NCBI GenBank assembly: GCA_964552945.1
Contig: CAZKIP010000001.1
Span: 1-64,000, forward strand
Length of the DNA: 64,000 nt
Direction: 5' to 3'
Source: CAZEAB01 sp964552945
GTDB lineage: Archaea > Nanobdellota > Nanobdellia > Woesearchaeales > GW2011-AR9
The notes beneath the pieces are model-generated. The model was not told the origin of the DNA, searched no databases, and was given only the letters and a program-made list of their open reading frames with translations. This document shows positions 8,570-18,767 of this stretch, one piece after another. A program made the translations under genes and the position numbers. Position 1 is the first letter of the stretch. Each line of letters begins with the position of its first letter.

Positions 8570-9888
8570 TTATATTAATTCTACCTTTTTTTTTCTCTTT
8601 AACATTAAAATTATAAAAGTAACCAAAACTACTACAAAAATAATCTTTAATATTTTATACACAAAACCATCACCCTGAATAATGTCTTCTATCTTTTCAA
8701 AAAGGGTCTCAGTTTTTAATGGAGAAGGTACCCGAGATTCTCCTCCAGAAGAATAAGAAGAAAGAGTGTTATTTTTTGAAGAAGGTTTTGAACCTCCTCC
8801 AGAAGAAGGAGGGATTTTGTTATTTTTTGAAGAAGATTTTGAGGAACCTCCTCCAGAAGAAGAAGATGGCGGTGATACTTCATTAGTTTCTGTTAAATTT
8901 AAAATAGATTGATTTACATACAATGAATCATTTAAATAAAAATAATCTGAAATCCCAAACTCATCAGTTACATTACATCTAATGTTTATGTACTTTCCAG
9001 AAAATTCATCTGCAACTTTAGAAGTCCCCCAATGCGTATTGAATTTTTTATTATTAAATTCTGATGCCCATATTTTTTCTGCTATTTTCTCATAACCTTT
9101 GCTGCTAGGGTGTAATCCGTCAGAACTGCAAAAATCGGGGTTACAAAAACCATATGTACCATTCCAAATTGTCCTATGTACATCAATAAAAGAAGAATTA
9201 TATCTTTTTGTTAAATTTGTTCTAAGCCATTCGTTCAAGGTGTAAATTATTTCAGGTAATTGAGAATTACTATTAAGAGTTGCTTTAGTTGCAGTTAAAA
9301 CACTAACCCATACTAAAGAAATATTTCTACTTGTCGCATCTTTTTGAATTAATTCCATGTGATGTTTATTCGAATTCATATTAATATACCCATTAATCCC
9401 ACACAAAATGATTGTTTTAGTATTATTGGGAATTGTCTGACTAAATGCTCCTTTCCCTTCTAACCCCTCATAAACCATTTTACAAGTCCACCCGGCTCTG
9501 GCGTGATTATAAATTTTCTGAGAAGAATTTAAGGAGTTGACAGCACTTAAATTAGATAACATATTCTGATCAAGATAAGCTTGCCACCTATTTGCCGCAG
9601 TTATTGAGTCTCCATGAGAATACAACTCAAAGGGTACTAATTTAGTTGAATCCATTTGTGTCCAAATATCTGCTGAATCATCTTTATACTCAATAGAAAC
9701 CGTAGGATCAGCAGAAAAAACATTTGTACCATCGCAACTAACTGAAAAATTAGACCCCACTATTGTGTTGTTTGGATTTACAAAAATGCGAGGTATTGTT
9801 GATTTAGTAGAAGAACTGAAAAAAGTGAGAACATTTGAGGTATAAGTTTCTCCATAATTATCAGTTTCCCTACAAAATAATGAGACCC
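8570..9888 (-). pseudogene. 3' part of SGNH-hydrolase surface protein gene cut by casposon
   Basis: This is the downstream part of a gene disrupted by the casposon. The frame runs from the target-site duplication (9874-9888) without a stop to 8570; an in-frame GTG at 9758-9760 is the first usable start. It encodes an SGNH/GDSL hydrolase: SHGDSIT nucleophile block, GINGYINMN block and DGLHPSSKGYE with the Asp-His pair. A Ser/Gly-rich linker and a C-terminal membrane helix with a Lys tail follow. The missing 5' part is at 30691-31570; joining both at one duplication copy gives about 727 codons in frame. Confidence 0.85.
9874..9888 (+). repeat. left target-site duplication of casposon
   Basis: AAAATAATGAGACCC directly abuts the left inverted repeat and recurs at 30691-30705 beside the right one. 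Length of 15 bp agrees with the 14-15 bp duplications known for casposases. One further base (C) matches on the outer side. Confidence 0.93.
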
Positions 9889-9935
9889 GATATATAGGTT
9901 AGGACCGTTTTTTACGCCTTTCCAATATATCTATT
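9889..9935 (+). repeat. left terminal inverted repeat of casposon
   Basis: The 47 bases from GATATATAGGTTA to CCAATATATCTATT match the reverse complement of 30641-30687 at 44 of 47 positions. The three differences are adjacent, at positions 14-16. The last 30 positions are identical. Confidence 0.95.
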
Positions 9936-9958
9936 CCATAACAAAGTAAGATTCAAAA

Positions 9959-11518
9959 TTATTTTATAAGGTAAAGATTATTATTGCTTTTAAAAACAAC
10001 CTTACCGTCATCACAACTTTTTGTTGTTAAGAGAGACCAGCTAAAATTTTCTGATAGGTTAGTTGTCTTTCCAGTTCCAATGTCATAGGACATTATAAAC
10101 ATACCTTTATTTTTTTGGTATTGTTGATATATTACTTTTGAATCGTCTAAGCAAGGTGCTACGTTATCTTTTCCCGGTTCGATTTGAGTTAAATTATTAT
10201 TATTAAGATTAAATAAGTGTATTGTGTATGGTGGTTGACCGCCATTAGAACTTATTGAAAATGCAAAATAAGACTGATTTATTGATAAACCTGCGGTCCA
10301 AGAAGAAGAAGGAAGAAATGTAAATGATTTGTTCCAAGTGCCATTTAAATTATTAATTGCTACTTCATCGTTAAGTTTATCTGAGCCAATTCCAACCACA
10401 TTTTTATGATATGCAATATATCCATTAGAGATTACAGGAGCAAATTCTTGGACATTAACTGTTGAAGTAATTTGAGTAATTATCCCTTTTGAGTTCCTCA
10501 TAAAAACATCTTCTGTTCCTGTGGCCGTATTACTAACTCCTGTTTTTTTATATACGATATTTCCATTGTCATCTATAGAAGGATGTATAGAATTCCCTGC
10601 ATACACTATATTTAATAATTTTTCAACTTTTCCCGAACTTAAATTATAAACAAACAAATTATGTTTTCTATCTTCACCATCTTGCAAAAAATTAGAGAAG
10701 ACTACTCCGTGTTTTGAAATATCTAAACTTTTGCAACCAGCAAATTTAAGATCATTATAATCTCCAAGCTCGAAAGGTTTTACTTTCCCATCAATATCCA
10801 TTAAATATACTTTACTAGATTTATCTCCAACAACAAATGCAATGTTGTTTCCTGAAATCATTGGACAACTGATATTTTTTCCAAATTGTTTATTTCCGTC
10901 TAATATTTTTTCAATAGAACATCCTTCTTTAATAATTAATGATGTTTTTTCAATAACAGTACATAAACCATCAGAAACAGCAATCGCCACTGGATAAACA
11001 CCTGAGCTATTACACCCCGCTGAATAATTGATTTTACCTTCTGAATCTATAGTTATTCCTATTTGATCTGAATTAATTACATATTGTAATTTATCATTTT
11101 TATTACAATCCGAAGCTTTAATTTGTACTGATAAAGTTTCGCCTTCATTCATAGTTAAATCTAAAACATTATTTATTTGTGGGCAACAATTATTCTTAGA
11201 AACATCTTCATTTTTTTGAGTTGAATCTTCTGTTTGAGCACTTATATCCTGACTATTAGAATCATAAGCATTAATATCAATCTGAGAAGAAACATCAATT
11301 CCTGAAGAGCTATCAGCTTGAACTGAATCAGTGTTTAAAATATTTGATGCACTATCTTGTTTGTCAATTGTCCCGTCGGAACCGTCTTGATGATAAGTTG
11401 CACTTGCAAAGTTTTCTGCTGGAGGTACTTCACCACCGCAACCCCATAAAGAAAGAACTGCGCTTCCTCTGACTAACCAATGAGCAAATGAACTTCTATT
11501 AAGTAACCCTTCTAACAT
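9959..11518 (-). CDS. secreted beta-propeller lipoprotein (casposon cargo)
   Basis: A 519-residue secreted protein. The N-terminus has a hydrophobic segment ending in LSLWGCGG, a possible lipobox. Residues about 35-110 are Ser/Asp-rich low complexity. Residues about 110-200 look like a cadherin-like Ig domain with paired cysteines. The rest repeats short beta units of TolB-like type (for example NIVYKKTG, GYIAYHKN, KVIYQQY), fitting a beta-propeller. It lies just inside the left inverted repeat. No enzymatic motif is seen; a surface binding role is a guess. Confidence 0.65.
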   Translation of the reverse strand: MLEGLLNRSSFAHWLVRGSAVLSLWGCGGEVPPAENFASATYHQDGSDGTIDKQDSASNILNTDSVQADSSSGIDVSSQIDINAYDSNSQDISAQTEDSTQKNEDVSKNNCCPQINNVLDLTMNEGETLSVQIKASDCNKNDKLQYVINSDQIGITIDSEGKINYSAGCNSSGVYPVAIAVSDGLCTVIEKTSLIIKEGCSIEKILDGNKQFGKNISCPMISGNNIAFVVGDKSSKVYLMDIDGKVKPFELGDYNDLKFAGCKSLDISKHGVVFSNFLQDGEDRKHNLFVYNLSSGKVEKLLNIVYAGNSIHPSIDDNGNIVYKKTGVSNTATGTEDVFMRNSKGIITQITSTVNVQEFAPVISNGYIAYHKNVVGIGSDKLNDEVAINNLNGTWNKSFTFLPSSSWTAGLSINQSYFAFSISSNGGQPPYTIHLFNLNNNNLTQIEPGKDNVAPCLDDSKVIYQQYQKNKGMFIMSYDIGTGKTTNLSENFSWSLLTTKSCDDGKVVFKSNNNLYLIK

Positions 11519-11655
11519 TTTACTACTTATTTGAAGTGATTACTTAAAAAGCTTTGTATCGAAAGCTGATTATAACGGCAAAACATTTCTTTTGTTTCAA
11601 ATAAAGTAATATAAGAATATGATAATATCTGATAATTATAAATAAATGATTCTCT

Positions 11656-12180
11656 TTAACAAACCGTTCCTGGTCTTTCTCCTATTAAGTCAAGTTGGGT
11701 GATAAGACAGGTTTTATCGTAGTTTTTTATTTTACCATTATTATCTTCAAGCCAATTTCTAACTAAACATTTTCCATCTTCCTGTTTAATTATTGATGCT
11801 TTTTCACACATCCCTAATAAGCAATAAGCGTAATTTACTTTATCACAATTTGTTAATGCTTTTCTAAAACATTCCTCATCAGCTAAACAGTCCTTTGGAG
11901 ATGAAACCTCAATATTAATACCACCATAAAAGATTACAAATAATAATAGGGGTAAAATGATAAGAATAATTTGAATAACAAGAGGTATTTTTCGTTTATC
12001 TTGAATATTTGTGAACATTAATAAACCCCCACAAAGCAAAATGACAACTGTTAAAATAATTGACGAGGTTTTTCCCCCTAAATCAAATAAACTAAAGAAA
12101 CCCACAATTGTATAGATTAAACCAAATATAAATATAATAGAACTCATAATTTCTCTTCCTGTCATTTTTTCATTTGCCAT
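11656..12180 (-). CDS. membrane protein with Cys-rich C-terminal domain (casposon cargo)
   Basis: A 174-residue protein with three or more membrane helices in the first 105 residues (IIFIFGLIYTIVGFFSLF, SIILTVVILLCGGLLMF, LVIQIILIILPLLLFVIF). The C-terminal 65 residues carry eight cysteines that could pair outside the cell. It lies downstream of the casposase gene on the same strand. Family unknown. Confidence 0.55.
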   Translation of the reverse strand: MANEKMTGREIMSSIIFIFGLIYTIVGFFSLFDLGGKTSSIILTVVILLCGGLLMFTNIQDKRKIPLVIQIILIILPLLLFVIFYGGINIEVSSPKDCLADEECFRKALTNCDKVNYAYCLLGMCEKASIIKQEDGKCLVRNWLEDNNGKIKNYDKTCLITQLDLIGERPGTVC

Positions 12181-12210
12181 TTTGTATCTGCCTTATTGTA
12201 TTTAAATAAC

Positions 12211-13401
12211 TCAAAGTTTTAACAACCTATCCTCAACATGCTTATTCATTGTAAACGGTTTGTTTGCTTTAGCATTCTTCTTCAGATAAAATAATGTTCC
12301 TCTTGAGAATCCCATATTCTCCCAATCCGTATAAGAAAAGGCTAATATCTTCTTTCGCATTTCTTCCGTATCTTGTCTGTGAAGTTTAGGTAAAGGTTCT
12401 ATTAAATCAAGCTTTTTCTTCTTTCCTACAAGGAAGTGAGCTAACTCCCTTGTCTTTAGAAGCATTACATACGTCCAGGAACATTCTTTTCCATTGTAAC
12501 GGACTTTGTTGTTTAGTTGGTCGTTTATTTCCGTAACAAGTTTCCGAGCACCAGTTGGACGTAAACGAAGTGTATAATTCTCTGTTCTAATAAAATCCTT
12601 CTTTTCCATAGCGTTTGTTTCAATCAATTTGATAACAGCTAAATCTACTAAAAATCTAAATAATTCTTGTAAATCGTATGCCAAAGAGTTTTTTCCAATA
12701 CGTTTTTCGTGCATAAAACCAACGTGAACATCCATCCCTGCTGTGTTGATTGCACGCATACATTCTGCTTCTAAAACAGCGTAACCGTAGTTTAACATTA
12801 CATTAACTGTATCTGAAGCACCCCAAGGCCTATGTTGATAACGTCTTGATTCAAATTCATGTTTCTCTGGAATAACCTTGATTAGCTGTTGCCAGTAAAA
12901 AGATGCAACTCTCCCTTCAACAATACGAATTTCATCTATTGTAGATGCTCTTTGGAATAATTTGAATTCTTTAGAAAAATCAGTTTTTACATTAGGATAA
13001 CGTAACTTTAGTAAGTCAAGAACTATTTGTGTCCTTGCAAACTTTGAAGCGATAAGTTGCTTTGAGATTTGGGTTCTTAATCTCATGTCGTTGTAAGCTG
13101 AATATTGAGAAAATTTAGTTGCAACCTGAACAGATTCTGGAGGAAGCATTGTTGTCAGAAGTTTTCCATTCCAATCTAATATTGAAATCTGAATATTGTG
13201 TTTAATTAACCAACGGATTGATTCTAATGTTAAACTTCCACTTTTACTGTAAAATATAACGTGGTCTATATCAATTTTCTTTGGAGAGAAGATATGTTTT
13301 TCTGGTTCGACATCTACAGCATAGGAACCATCTTTAATATGGAGTTTAGCGTTATCTACACGCATATTTGCACCATGTCCGTTAAGTAATAGTAGTTTCA
13401 T
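12211..13401 (-). CDS. cas1: Cas1-family casposase
   Basis: A 396-residue integrase of the Cas1 family acting as the casposon transposase. The C-terminal domain has the metal-binding triad: E162 in EGRVASFYW, H231 in VGFMHEKR and D243 in LAYDLQELFRF. The final 60 residues form a helix-turn-helix-like extension (MGFSRGTLFYLKKNAKAN), a feature of casposases and not of most CRISPR Cas1. Its start overlaps the stop of the upstream winged-helix gene (13398-13401), so both are coupled. It should bind the inverted repeats and insert the element with a 14-15 bp stagger. There is no Cas2 and no CRISPR array nearby. Confidence 0.95.
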   Translation of the reverse strand: MKLLLLNGHGANMRVDNAKLHIKDGSYAVDVEPEKHIFSPKKIDIDHVIFYSKSGSLTLESIRWLIKHNIQISILDWNGKLLTTMLPPESVQVATKFSQYSAYNDMRLRTQISKQLIASKFARTQIVLDLLKLRYPNVKTDFSKEFKLFQRASTIDEIRIVEGRVASFYWQQLIKVIPEKHEFESRRYQHRPWGASDTVNVMLNYGYAVLEAECMRAINTAGMDVHVGFMHEKRIGKNSLAYDLQELFRFLVDLAVIKLIETNAMEKKDFIRTENYTLRLRPTGARKLVTEINDQLNNKVRYNGKECSWTYVMLLKTRELAHFLVGKKKKLDLIEPLPKLHRQDTEEMRKKILAFSYTDWENMGFSRGTLFYLKKNAKANKPFTMNKHVEDRLLKL

Positions 13402-14249
13402 TCTTTAAACACCTTCTTTTGAATTAAGATGTTGTTGAGATTTTTATTAAGATGTCCCTTACTTGAATTTCTAATTCTTAATAGCAAATCTTGTCTATCT
13501 TTTGAAAGTGTTAAACTTAATTTGAATAACTTTGTTTCATTCTCTTGAATCATCAATGCAAGCTCAGGGATTCCATAATCCGTTTGGACTCTCACCAAAT
13601 CTTTTCTTTTTTTAATCTCTTCAATTAAATATTTGATCACTTTTTCACAATCTAAAATTCCCAAATATTTTAGAAGGTTACATCTCAATGAATAATTATG
13701 TTCTTTCTTGATTTTTCTATGCTTATCAAACCCTTTAAGAAGACTCAACTTAAATTTAGATTTATTTTTAGGGATTATGCCTCTACTCACATGTTCATCA
13801 ATTATGTTCATTACTTTTAATGCAACTTCCTCTTTTTCTATTGATAAAGCTTTAGACAACTTGGTTAATTGTAGGGGCGTTAAAGAAACTTCTTTAAGAG
13901 TCATAATTTCTGCTAATGCAACATCTCTTTTTGTTTGATTTTTACTATTGAGAGCTGTAATTACTACGTTATAATATCGTGCCTTCTTTGATTCTGACCT
14001 TAATACTAAATAACTATGTTTCCTATTTTCTAAAAGAATCCCATATCGTTTACAAGCAGGATATTTGATATTTTTAACTTCTTTGCTCTTTATTAATTTT
14101 CTAATGTGTCTATTTATGGTTGCTTCACCAAATTGAGGAGTTAATAGAGATATAAGTTCATTTCTTTGGATTATTTTTTTCTTAAAAATGAGACTAATGA
14201 TTGATCCCCTGCAGGTTTTTGTATCACTTTCTTTGTTTATTTGTATCAT
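13398..14249 (-). CDS. winged-helix protein coupled to casposase
   Basis: A 283-residue basic protein. The first 70 residues look like a winged helix (IIQRNELISLLTPQFGEATINRHIRKLI), and the rest is helical with repeat-like pairs that resemble HEAT or TPR packing. It is translated just before the casposase with a 4-base overlap. HTH proteins are usual partners in casposons; it may regulate transposition or help build the complex. Confidence 0.65.
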   Translation of the reverse strand: MIQINKESDTKTCRGSIISLIFKKKIIQRNELISLLTPQFGEATINRHIRKLIKSKEVKNIKYPACKRYGILLENRKHSYLVLRSESKKARYYNVVITALNSKNQTKRDVALAEIMTLKEVSLTPLQLTKLSKALSIEKEEVALKVMNIIDEHVSRGIIPKNKSKFKLSLLKGFDKHRKIKKEHNYSLRCNLLKYLGILDCEKVIKYLIEEIKKRKDLVRVQTDYGIPELALMIQENETKLFKLSLTLSKDRQDLLLRIRNSSKGHLNKNLNNILIQKKVFKE

Positions 14250-14318
14250 CTTATTAAAGCTATTTGTATCGGTTATTATATCGTTATCTATATATAAATA
14301 TATCCATTATGCAGAAGC

Positions 14319-14465
14319 ATGGTTGCGAAAACACGATTTATAATGTCCATTTCCCCTTATTTAAAGAGGAAATTGGAAAGAAAAGCAAAGAAAGAAGGTA
14401 GCTCACAATCTGAAATTGTTAAAGTTGCTTTGATAAGTTTGTTTCAAAAAGAGGGAGAAAAATGA
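14319..14465 (+). CDS. small ribbon-helix-helix DNA-binding protein
   Basis: A 48-residue protein beginning MVAKTRFIMSISPYLKR, followed by KKEGSSQSEIVKVALISLF. A beta strand then two helices fits a CopG/Arc-type repressor. A TATA-like TATATAAATATA lies about 20 bases upstream. Its stop overlaps the start of the next gene (ATGA at 14462). It starts the rightward gene block and is divergent from the casposase block, a good place for a master repressor. Confidence 0.65.
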   Translation: MVAKTRFIMSISPYLKRKLERKAKKEGSSQSEIVKVALISLFQKEGEK

Positions 14466-15124
14466 ATTTTTTATTTTTTATTTTATTAATTTCTCTCTTT
14501 TGGAAGCCAGGAGATTTTGATAACTGGTTAAACCATAAAGATAGAAGCAGTAGATATGGGAGGTCAATAATCAAGAAACATTCTCTGGCCCCAAAATTAT
14601 CTTTACAAGAATTAATCAAATCAAGAATATCAGATTTACTAATCTCCACAAAGAGCATAATCAATTTAACACCAACCCAATGGGATCTTCGAAAGAGAGC
14701 ATTATTGGTTTTAGCGAATATGCGAAATGGCCTTTCACTATCTAATGCTTCAAGTATAGAGGGCGTAACATCCAAAGTAGTTAAAAAATATCTAGGAGAC
14801 GCTATCAAAAAAGAAAAAGGAAGGTGGATTGCAAAACCAATTGATAGAATACAGAGAGCTAGATGGTTCTATTCAAATGGGGAAAGAGTTTCTGTAATTA
14901 TTGATAATTCTGAAACAGCTTCATTAATATCAAAATATCTTAACTCAGTAAAAGATGCTTTACTGACAAGAGATTCATCAAAATTATCACAGTATCACGA
15001 TTTTTTAGTTTCTGACATCAATGGGAAAAAATACCCGTTTGAAACCAATCTTTCTAAGATTTTTGAATTGGAAGAGATGATTGAAGAAGACCACACGAGG
15101 CCCATATACGATGATCGGATTTAG
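14462..15124 (+). CDS. hypothetical casposon protein
   Basis: A 220-residue basic protein, coupled to the RHH gene. The N-terminus is hydrophobic (FLFFILLISLFW) and may be a membrane or packing segment. Residues about 60-115 (WDLRKRALLVLANMRNGLSL, then VTSKVVKKYLGDA) look like an HTH of the kind found in recombination regulators. Function unknown. Confidence 0.5.
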   Translation: MNFLFFILLISLFWKPGDFDNWLNHKDRSSRYGRSIIKKHSLAPKLSLQELIKSRISDLLISTKSIINLTPTQWDLRKRALLVLANMRNGLSLSNASSIEGVTSKVVKKYLGDAIKKEKGRWIAKPIDRIQRARWFYSNGERVSVIIDNSETASLISKYLNSVKDALLTRDSSKLSQYHDFLVSDINGKKYPFETNLSKIFELEEMIEEDHTRPIYDDRI

Positions 15125-15154
15125 AAAACAAAAATATACGGAGGTCATGCAAAA

Positions 15155-15538
15155 ATGACAGAAGAAATACGAAAAGTAGAACTAAACAACACTGGGGAGA
15201 TAGAACTCCCAAAAATAGATGTAAGCAAATACATCGGAGAAAACAAAGAAATAGCCAAAGTTGATGAGTACGAAGGTAAATTTGGTTATTTCATTAAAGC
15301 CGAAACAGGAACAATAGAAGAATTACCTAGAGACGATGGTTCTATTGAAATAAAAGCTACCCGGGTATTTGGGTTACATAAAGACTCTGAAGGGAAGATT
15401 GGTTGGGGGCCTAAAACTAAACTTGGTCTTTTTCTTTCTAAGATGGGTGTAACTCACTACAAAGAGCTTGTTGGTAAAAGTGTAGTGGTTCAAACCAAAA
15501 CAAACAAAGAAGGGAGAGACTTTTTGACGTTCAATTAG
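15155..15538 (+). CDS. candidate OB-fold/ssDNA-binding-like protein
   Basis: A 127-residue protein with strong beta propensity and a Shine-Dalgarno-like GGAGG at 15140. Strands such as GKFGYFIKAETGTIE and KSVVVQTKTNKEGRDFLTF suggest an OB-like barrel. It precedes the HNH and polymerase genes, where a single-strand-binding protein would make sense. The function is inferred from fold impression and position only. Confidence 0.4.
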   Translation: MTEEIRKVELNNTGEIELPKIDVSKYIGENKEIAKVDEYEGKFGYFIKAETGTIEELPRDDGSIEIKATRVFGLHKDSEGKIGWGPKTKLGLFLSKMGVTHYKELVGKSVVVQTKTNKEGRDFLTFN

Positions 15539-15561
15539 AACGTCTTTTTTCCTTACACACA

Positions 15562-15915
15562 ATGACGAGTAACAAACAATTCCTACAGAAATTGAAAAGT
15601 AGAACTGACTTTAAAGAATCTGCAAAGAACGGAATTTGTGAGTGTTGTGGGGAAACCAACCCTTTCTGTGTAAACCTCTTTGAGTTACATCACGACTCAA
15701 CAAGGAGATTTCCAGAAAGGGCCATTTCCCTATGCTTAAATTGCCATAGGATTGTAACAGCACATCAAAATAAATTTCCACCAAATAAACGGTCGCGTAA
15801 ACTTCCATCAGAATTACAACTCCCATTTATCCTGATAACCCATTCAGCACTACGAGCAAGAATGGAAGAGATTCAATTAAGATTAATTAAAGAGGTCGTA
15901 TTATGCAAAAAATAG
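15562..15915 (+). CDS. HNH endonuclease (casposon core)
   Basis: A 117-residue HNH nuclease. CECCGETNPFCVNLFELHH supplies the zinc cysteines and first histidines, and ISLCLNCHRIVTAHQ supplies the second CxxCH group. HNH nucleases next to PolB and Cas1 are part of the conserved casposon core. It overlaps the polymerase gene by 13 bases, so the two are co-translated. Its substrate is unknown. Confidence 0.88.
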   Translation: MTSNKQFLQKLKSRTDFKESAKNGICECCGETNPFCVNLFELHHDSTRRFPERAISLCLNCHRIVTAHQNKFPPNKRSRKLPSELQLPFILITHSALRARMEEIQLRLIKEVVLCKK

Positions 15916-18527
15916 CTTTAAGAGTTTTCACAAAAAGAAAAAAGAAAAAGAAAAGTTGGTTCTATAAAAATAAAACCATATTTGAACATCCAAGAGTCTT
16001 TACATTTGATACTGAAACATCAGCAGACAAATATCTTAATTTAAAGTTTGGATATTTCAAAGTTACTCAAAACGATATTTATGACTATGGTGGTTTGTTT
16101 TATGATAAAAGAAATCTTTCAAGAAAAGAAATTAATTCATTAAAGAAGTTTGCTACAGATAACACCCTTCGTCTTTTTACGTTAGATGAATTCATTAAGG
16201 TATTTTATTGGGAAGTATATGAGAATGATACTTTGGTTGTTGGATTCAACCTAAATTTTGATCTTTCAAGAATCATTCAGAATTATGGATATGCTCAAAG
16301 ATCCGGAAAAGGTGGGTTCACGTTCAAACTATCTAATAACACTTGGTATCCAAACTTAAGAATTAAACAACTTGGTGGGAGAAGTTATAACATTGGTTTT
16401 ACAAAAGTAAAGGGACAGAAGGCTCATCCTGGAAGTTTTTTAGATGTTCAAAATTTAGCGTGTGTGCTATTAGATGAAAAATCACTTTCTCTTGAAGATG
16501 CTTGTAAGACGTTTAATACAGAAATTAAAAAGAAGTCTTTTGGAAAACATGGGGTGATCACATCAAGATATATTCAATATAACATTATGGATGTTATGGC
16601 GACATTTCAGATATATCAAAAAGTAAGGGAAGAATTTAAACGTTATCAATTGAAACTTCCTATAACAAAAATATTTTCATCAGCTTCATTGGGTAAACAA
16701 TGTTTTAAACAATGTGGAATTACTTCATTTTTTGATAAGAATCCTTCATTCCCCCCTAAACTTTGTGGTTATGCTATGAGTGCGTATATTGGTGGAAGGA
16801 CAGAGTGTAAGGTCCGTAAAACACCAACAAAAGTAACGGTTCTTGATTTCTTTTCAATGTATCCAACAGTCAACCTTCTTTTTGGTTCCTGGAAGTTTAT
16901 CATTGCAAAGACTATTGAAACAGAAGAGGTTACAGAAGAAATTCAGGATTTTATTGATGGGTTTAATTTAGAACAATCTTTAGATAAAGATTCCTGGAAA
17001 AAAATGAATGTGTTAGTTCAAATATCTCCTAAAGGAAACATACTTCCAGAAAGGTCGAAACATGGACAGAGAGATACATACAACATAGGCATTAACAAAA
17101 TAACTTACAAAGGTAACTTATATTATTTTCTTCCAGACATATTGGCTTCTAAACTTCTTACTGATATATCTCCAAAAATTAAGAAAGCAATTAGGTTTAT
17201 TCCAAAAGGTAAACAAAGAGGATTAAGAGAAACATCAATATGTGGAGTTAAGATAAATCCAAAAAAAGATAATCTGTTTCGTAAGCTTGTTGAAGAACGT
17301 CAATCAATCAAAAATCAAATGAAAGTTGTTGGCGGAGGCAATAAGAAATATAACTTCTTGAATGCACAACAGAAGGCATTGAAGATAATTAATAATACTA
17401 TTTCCTATGGAATTAGTGTAGAGTTTCATCCCAAAGATGAGAAAGAGGATATTGCTGTTTACTGCAACAGGAAATTTGTTACAAGAGGTATTTATGAAGA
17501 TCCTGGTCCTTTCTTTCACCCCATAGTTGGACCTAATATTACTGCTGGTGCCAGGTTGTTATTAGCTATCGCAGAGAAATATGTTGCAGACAAAGGAGAA
17601 ACACATTGTTACATGGATACTGATTCCATATTCGTACCACCACATCTTGCTAAAGAAGTTAGCCAATTATTTGATTCATTAAATCCCTATAGTTTCAATA
17701 AAGCAATTTTAGAAATTGAAGAAGGGATGGAGAATATTTGGTTTTATGGAATATGTTCAAAAAGATATGTTCTTTATCATATCAAGAAAGGCAAGTTTGT
17801 AATCCCAGAAAGTAAGAAACTCTTTTACAAACTTCATGGGCTAGGCCATATTAGTAATCCATTCAAACGGAAAATTGAAAGTAAGGATAGTTGGCACAAA
17901 AGAATTTGGATGGATATATTGCGATTACATTACAAGAAGATTTCTATGAATTATTTGCGTGAACGATATAGGCCTTATGCAGTAATTACCAAATTATCAA
18001 CTACAACAAAACATGTTCATAAACAGTTTGCAAAATTGAATGAGAACAAGCCACTATCCAAACACATAAAACCATTCAATTTCATTTTGGTTGGTTATGG
18101 GACAATGAGAAGTGATAAAAGGATAATAAAACCTCTTGCGCCTTTCTCCCAGAATCCACAAGAAGCTGTCAATAAAAAATTCATTGATTATTACTCTGGT
18201 GAAATATACAAAGGAATGAAGTATTGGAAGCCATTAAGTGATGTGATTGAAGGTTACATTAACCATCCTGAAGCAAAGTTTGAGGGGGACGTTGGTGTGT
18301 TAGAACGTAGACACATCAAGCCAACTACAGAAGAATATATTGGTAAAGAGGCCAATAAGTTAGAATCTCAATACTATGGGGATGAAGACATTAATGTTTA
18401 TAGGGATGTTAAGAAAGCAAAGAAAAAACTTACTGGTAAAACAAAAGAAATAAGCCGTCAGACAAGATATTACCACAGAAAGAATCCAGAAGCAAAGATA
18501 CTAAAAAAGACGTTGAGGAAGCTATAA
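15903..18527 (+). CDS. polB: family B DNA polymerase (casposon core)
   Basis: An 874-residue DNA polymerase. Proofreading motifs are D36-T-E38 (Exo I), N118-F-D120 (Exo II) and Y226xxxD230 (Exo III). Polymerase motifs are D315 in LDFFSMYP (A), K491 to YG503 in KALKIINNTISYG (B) and D572-T-D574-S in YMDTDS (C). Exo I is only 36 residues in, so the N-terminal domain of cellular replicative PolBs is absent, as in protein-primed forms. About 300 basic residues follow motif C, unusually long, and could bind DNA or a terminal protein. It should copy the casposon during transposition. Confidence 0.93.
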   Translation: MQKIALRVFTKRKKKKKSWFYKNKTIFEHPRVFTFDTETSADKYLNLKFGYFKVTQNDIYDYGGLFYDKRNLSRKEINSLKKFATDNTLRLFTLDEFIKVFYWEVYENDTLVVGFNLNFDLSRIIQNYGYAQRSGKGGFTFKLSNNTWYPNLRIKQLGGRSYNIGFTKVKGQKAHPGSFLDVQNLACVLLDEKSLSLEDACKTFNTEIKKKSFGKHGVITSRYIQYNIMDVMATFQIYQKVREEFKRYQLKLPITKIFSSASLGKQCFKQCGITSFFDKNPSFPPKLCGYAMSAYIGGRTECKVRKTPTKVTVLDFFSMYPTVNLLFGSWKFIIAKTIETEEVTEEIQDFIDGFNLEQSLDKDSWKKMNVLVQISPKGNILPERSKHGQRDTYNIGINKITYKGNLYYFLPDILASKLLTDISPKIKKAIRFIPKGKQRGLRETSICGVKINPKKDNLFRKLVEERQSIKNQMKVVGGGNKKYNFLNAQQKALKIINNTISYGISVEFHPKDEKEDIAVYCNRKFVTRGIYEDPGPFFHPIVGPNITAGARLLLAIAEKYVADKGETHCYMDTDSIFVPPHLAKEVSQLFDSLNPYSFNKAILEIEEGMENIWFYGICSKRYVLYHIKKGKFVIPESKKLFYKLHGLGHISNPFKRKIESKDSWHKRIWMDILRLHYKKISMNYLRERYRPYAVITKLSTTTKHVHKQFAKLNENKPLSKHIKPFNFILVGYGTMRSDKRIIKPLAPFSQNPQEAVNKKFIDYYSGEIYKGMKYWKPLSDVIEGYINHPEAKFEGDVGVLERRHIKPTTEEYIGKEANKLESQYYGDEDINVYRDVKKAKKKLTGKTKEISRQTRYYHRKNPEAKILKKTLRKL

Positions 18528-18721
18528 TGGGCCGTATCACAATACATCTTACTAAACCTCAAGAAGAGATTGTTAATGCAATAGTTACTATAGCAGGCAG
18601 TAGTAAATATTCTGCTGTTAAGAGTTTGTTTGATTTAGGTTGCTTCACAGCAGAATTCATTGTTGACTCAAAACAACATCTGATAAAGAAACTCAAAGAG
18701 AATGAACTTGAAAACATATAA
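18527..18721 (+). CDS. small ribbon-helix-helix-like protein
   Basis: A 64-residue protein whose ATG overlaps the polymerase gene end. The strand GRITIHLTKPQEEIV followed by two helices resembles an RHH DNA-binding protein. It may bind the polymerase or nearby DNA; no direct evidence. Confidence 0.5.
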   Translation: MGRITIHLTKPQEEIVNAIVTIAGSSKYSAVKSLFDLGCFTAEFIVDSKQHLIKKLKENELENI

Positions 18722-18767
18722 ACAATTATTTTCATAGAATACTTACAAATAATGTGAGGTGTTCATA

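Noticed and set aside
12211..13401. Cas1 as part of a CRISPR-Cas system
   Set aside because: No Cas2, effector gene or repeat-spacer array is near it; inverted repeats, target duplication, PolB and HNH fit a casposon.
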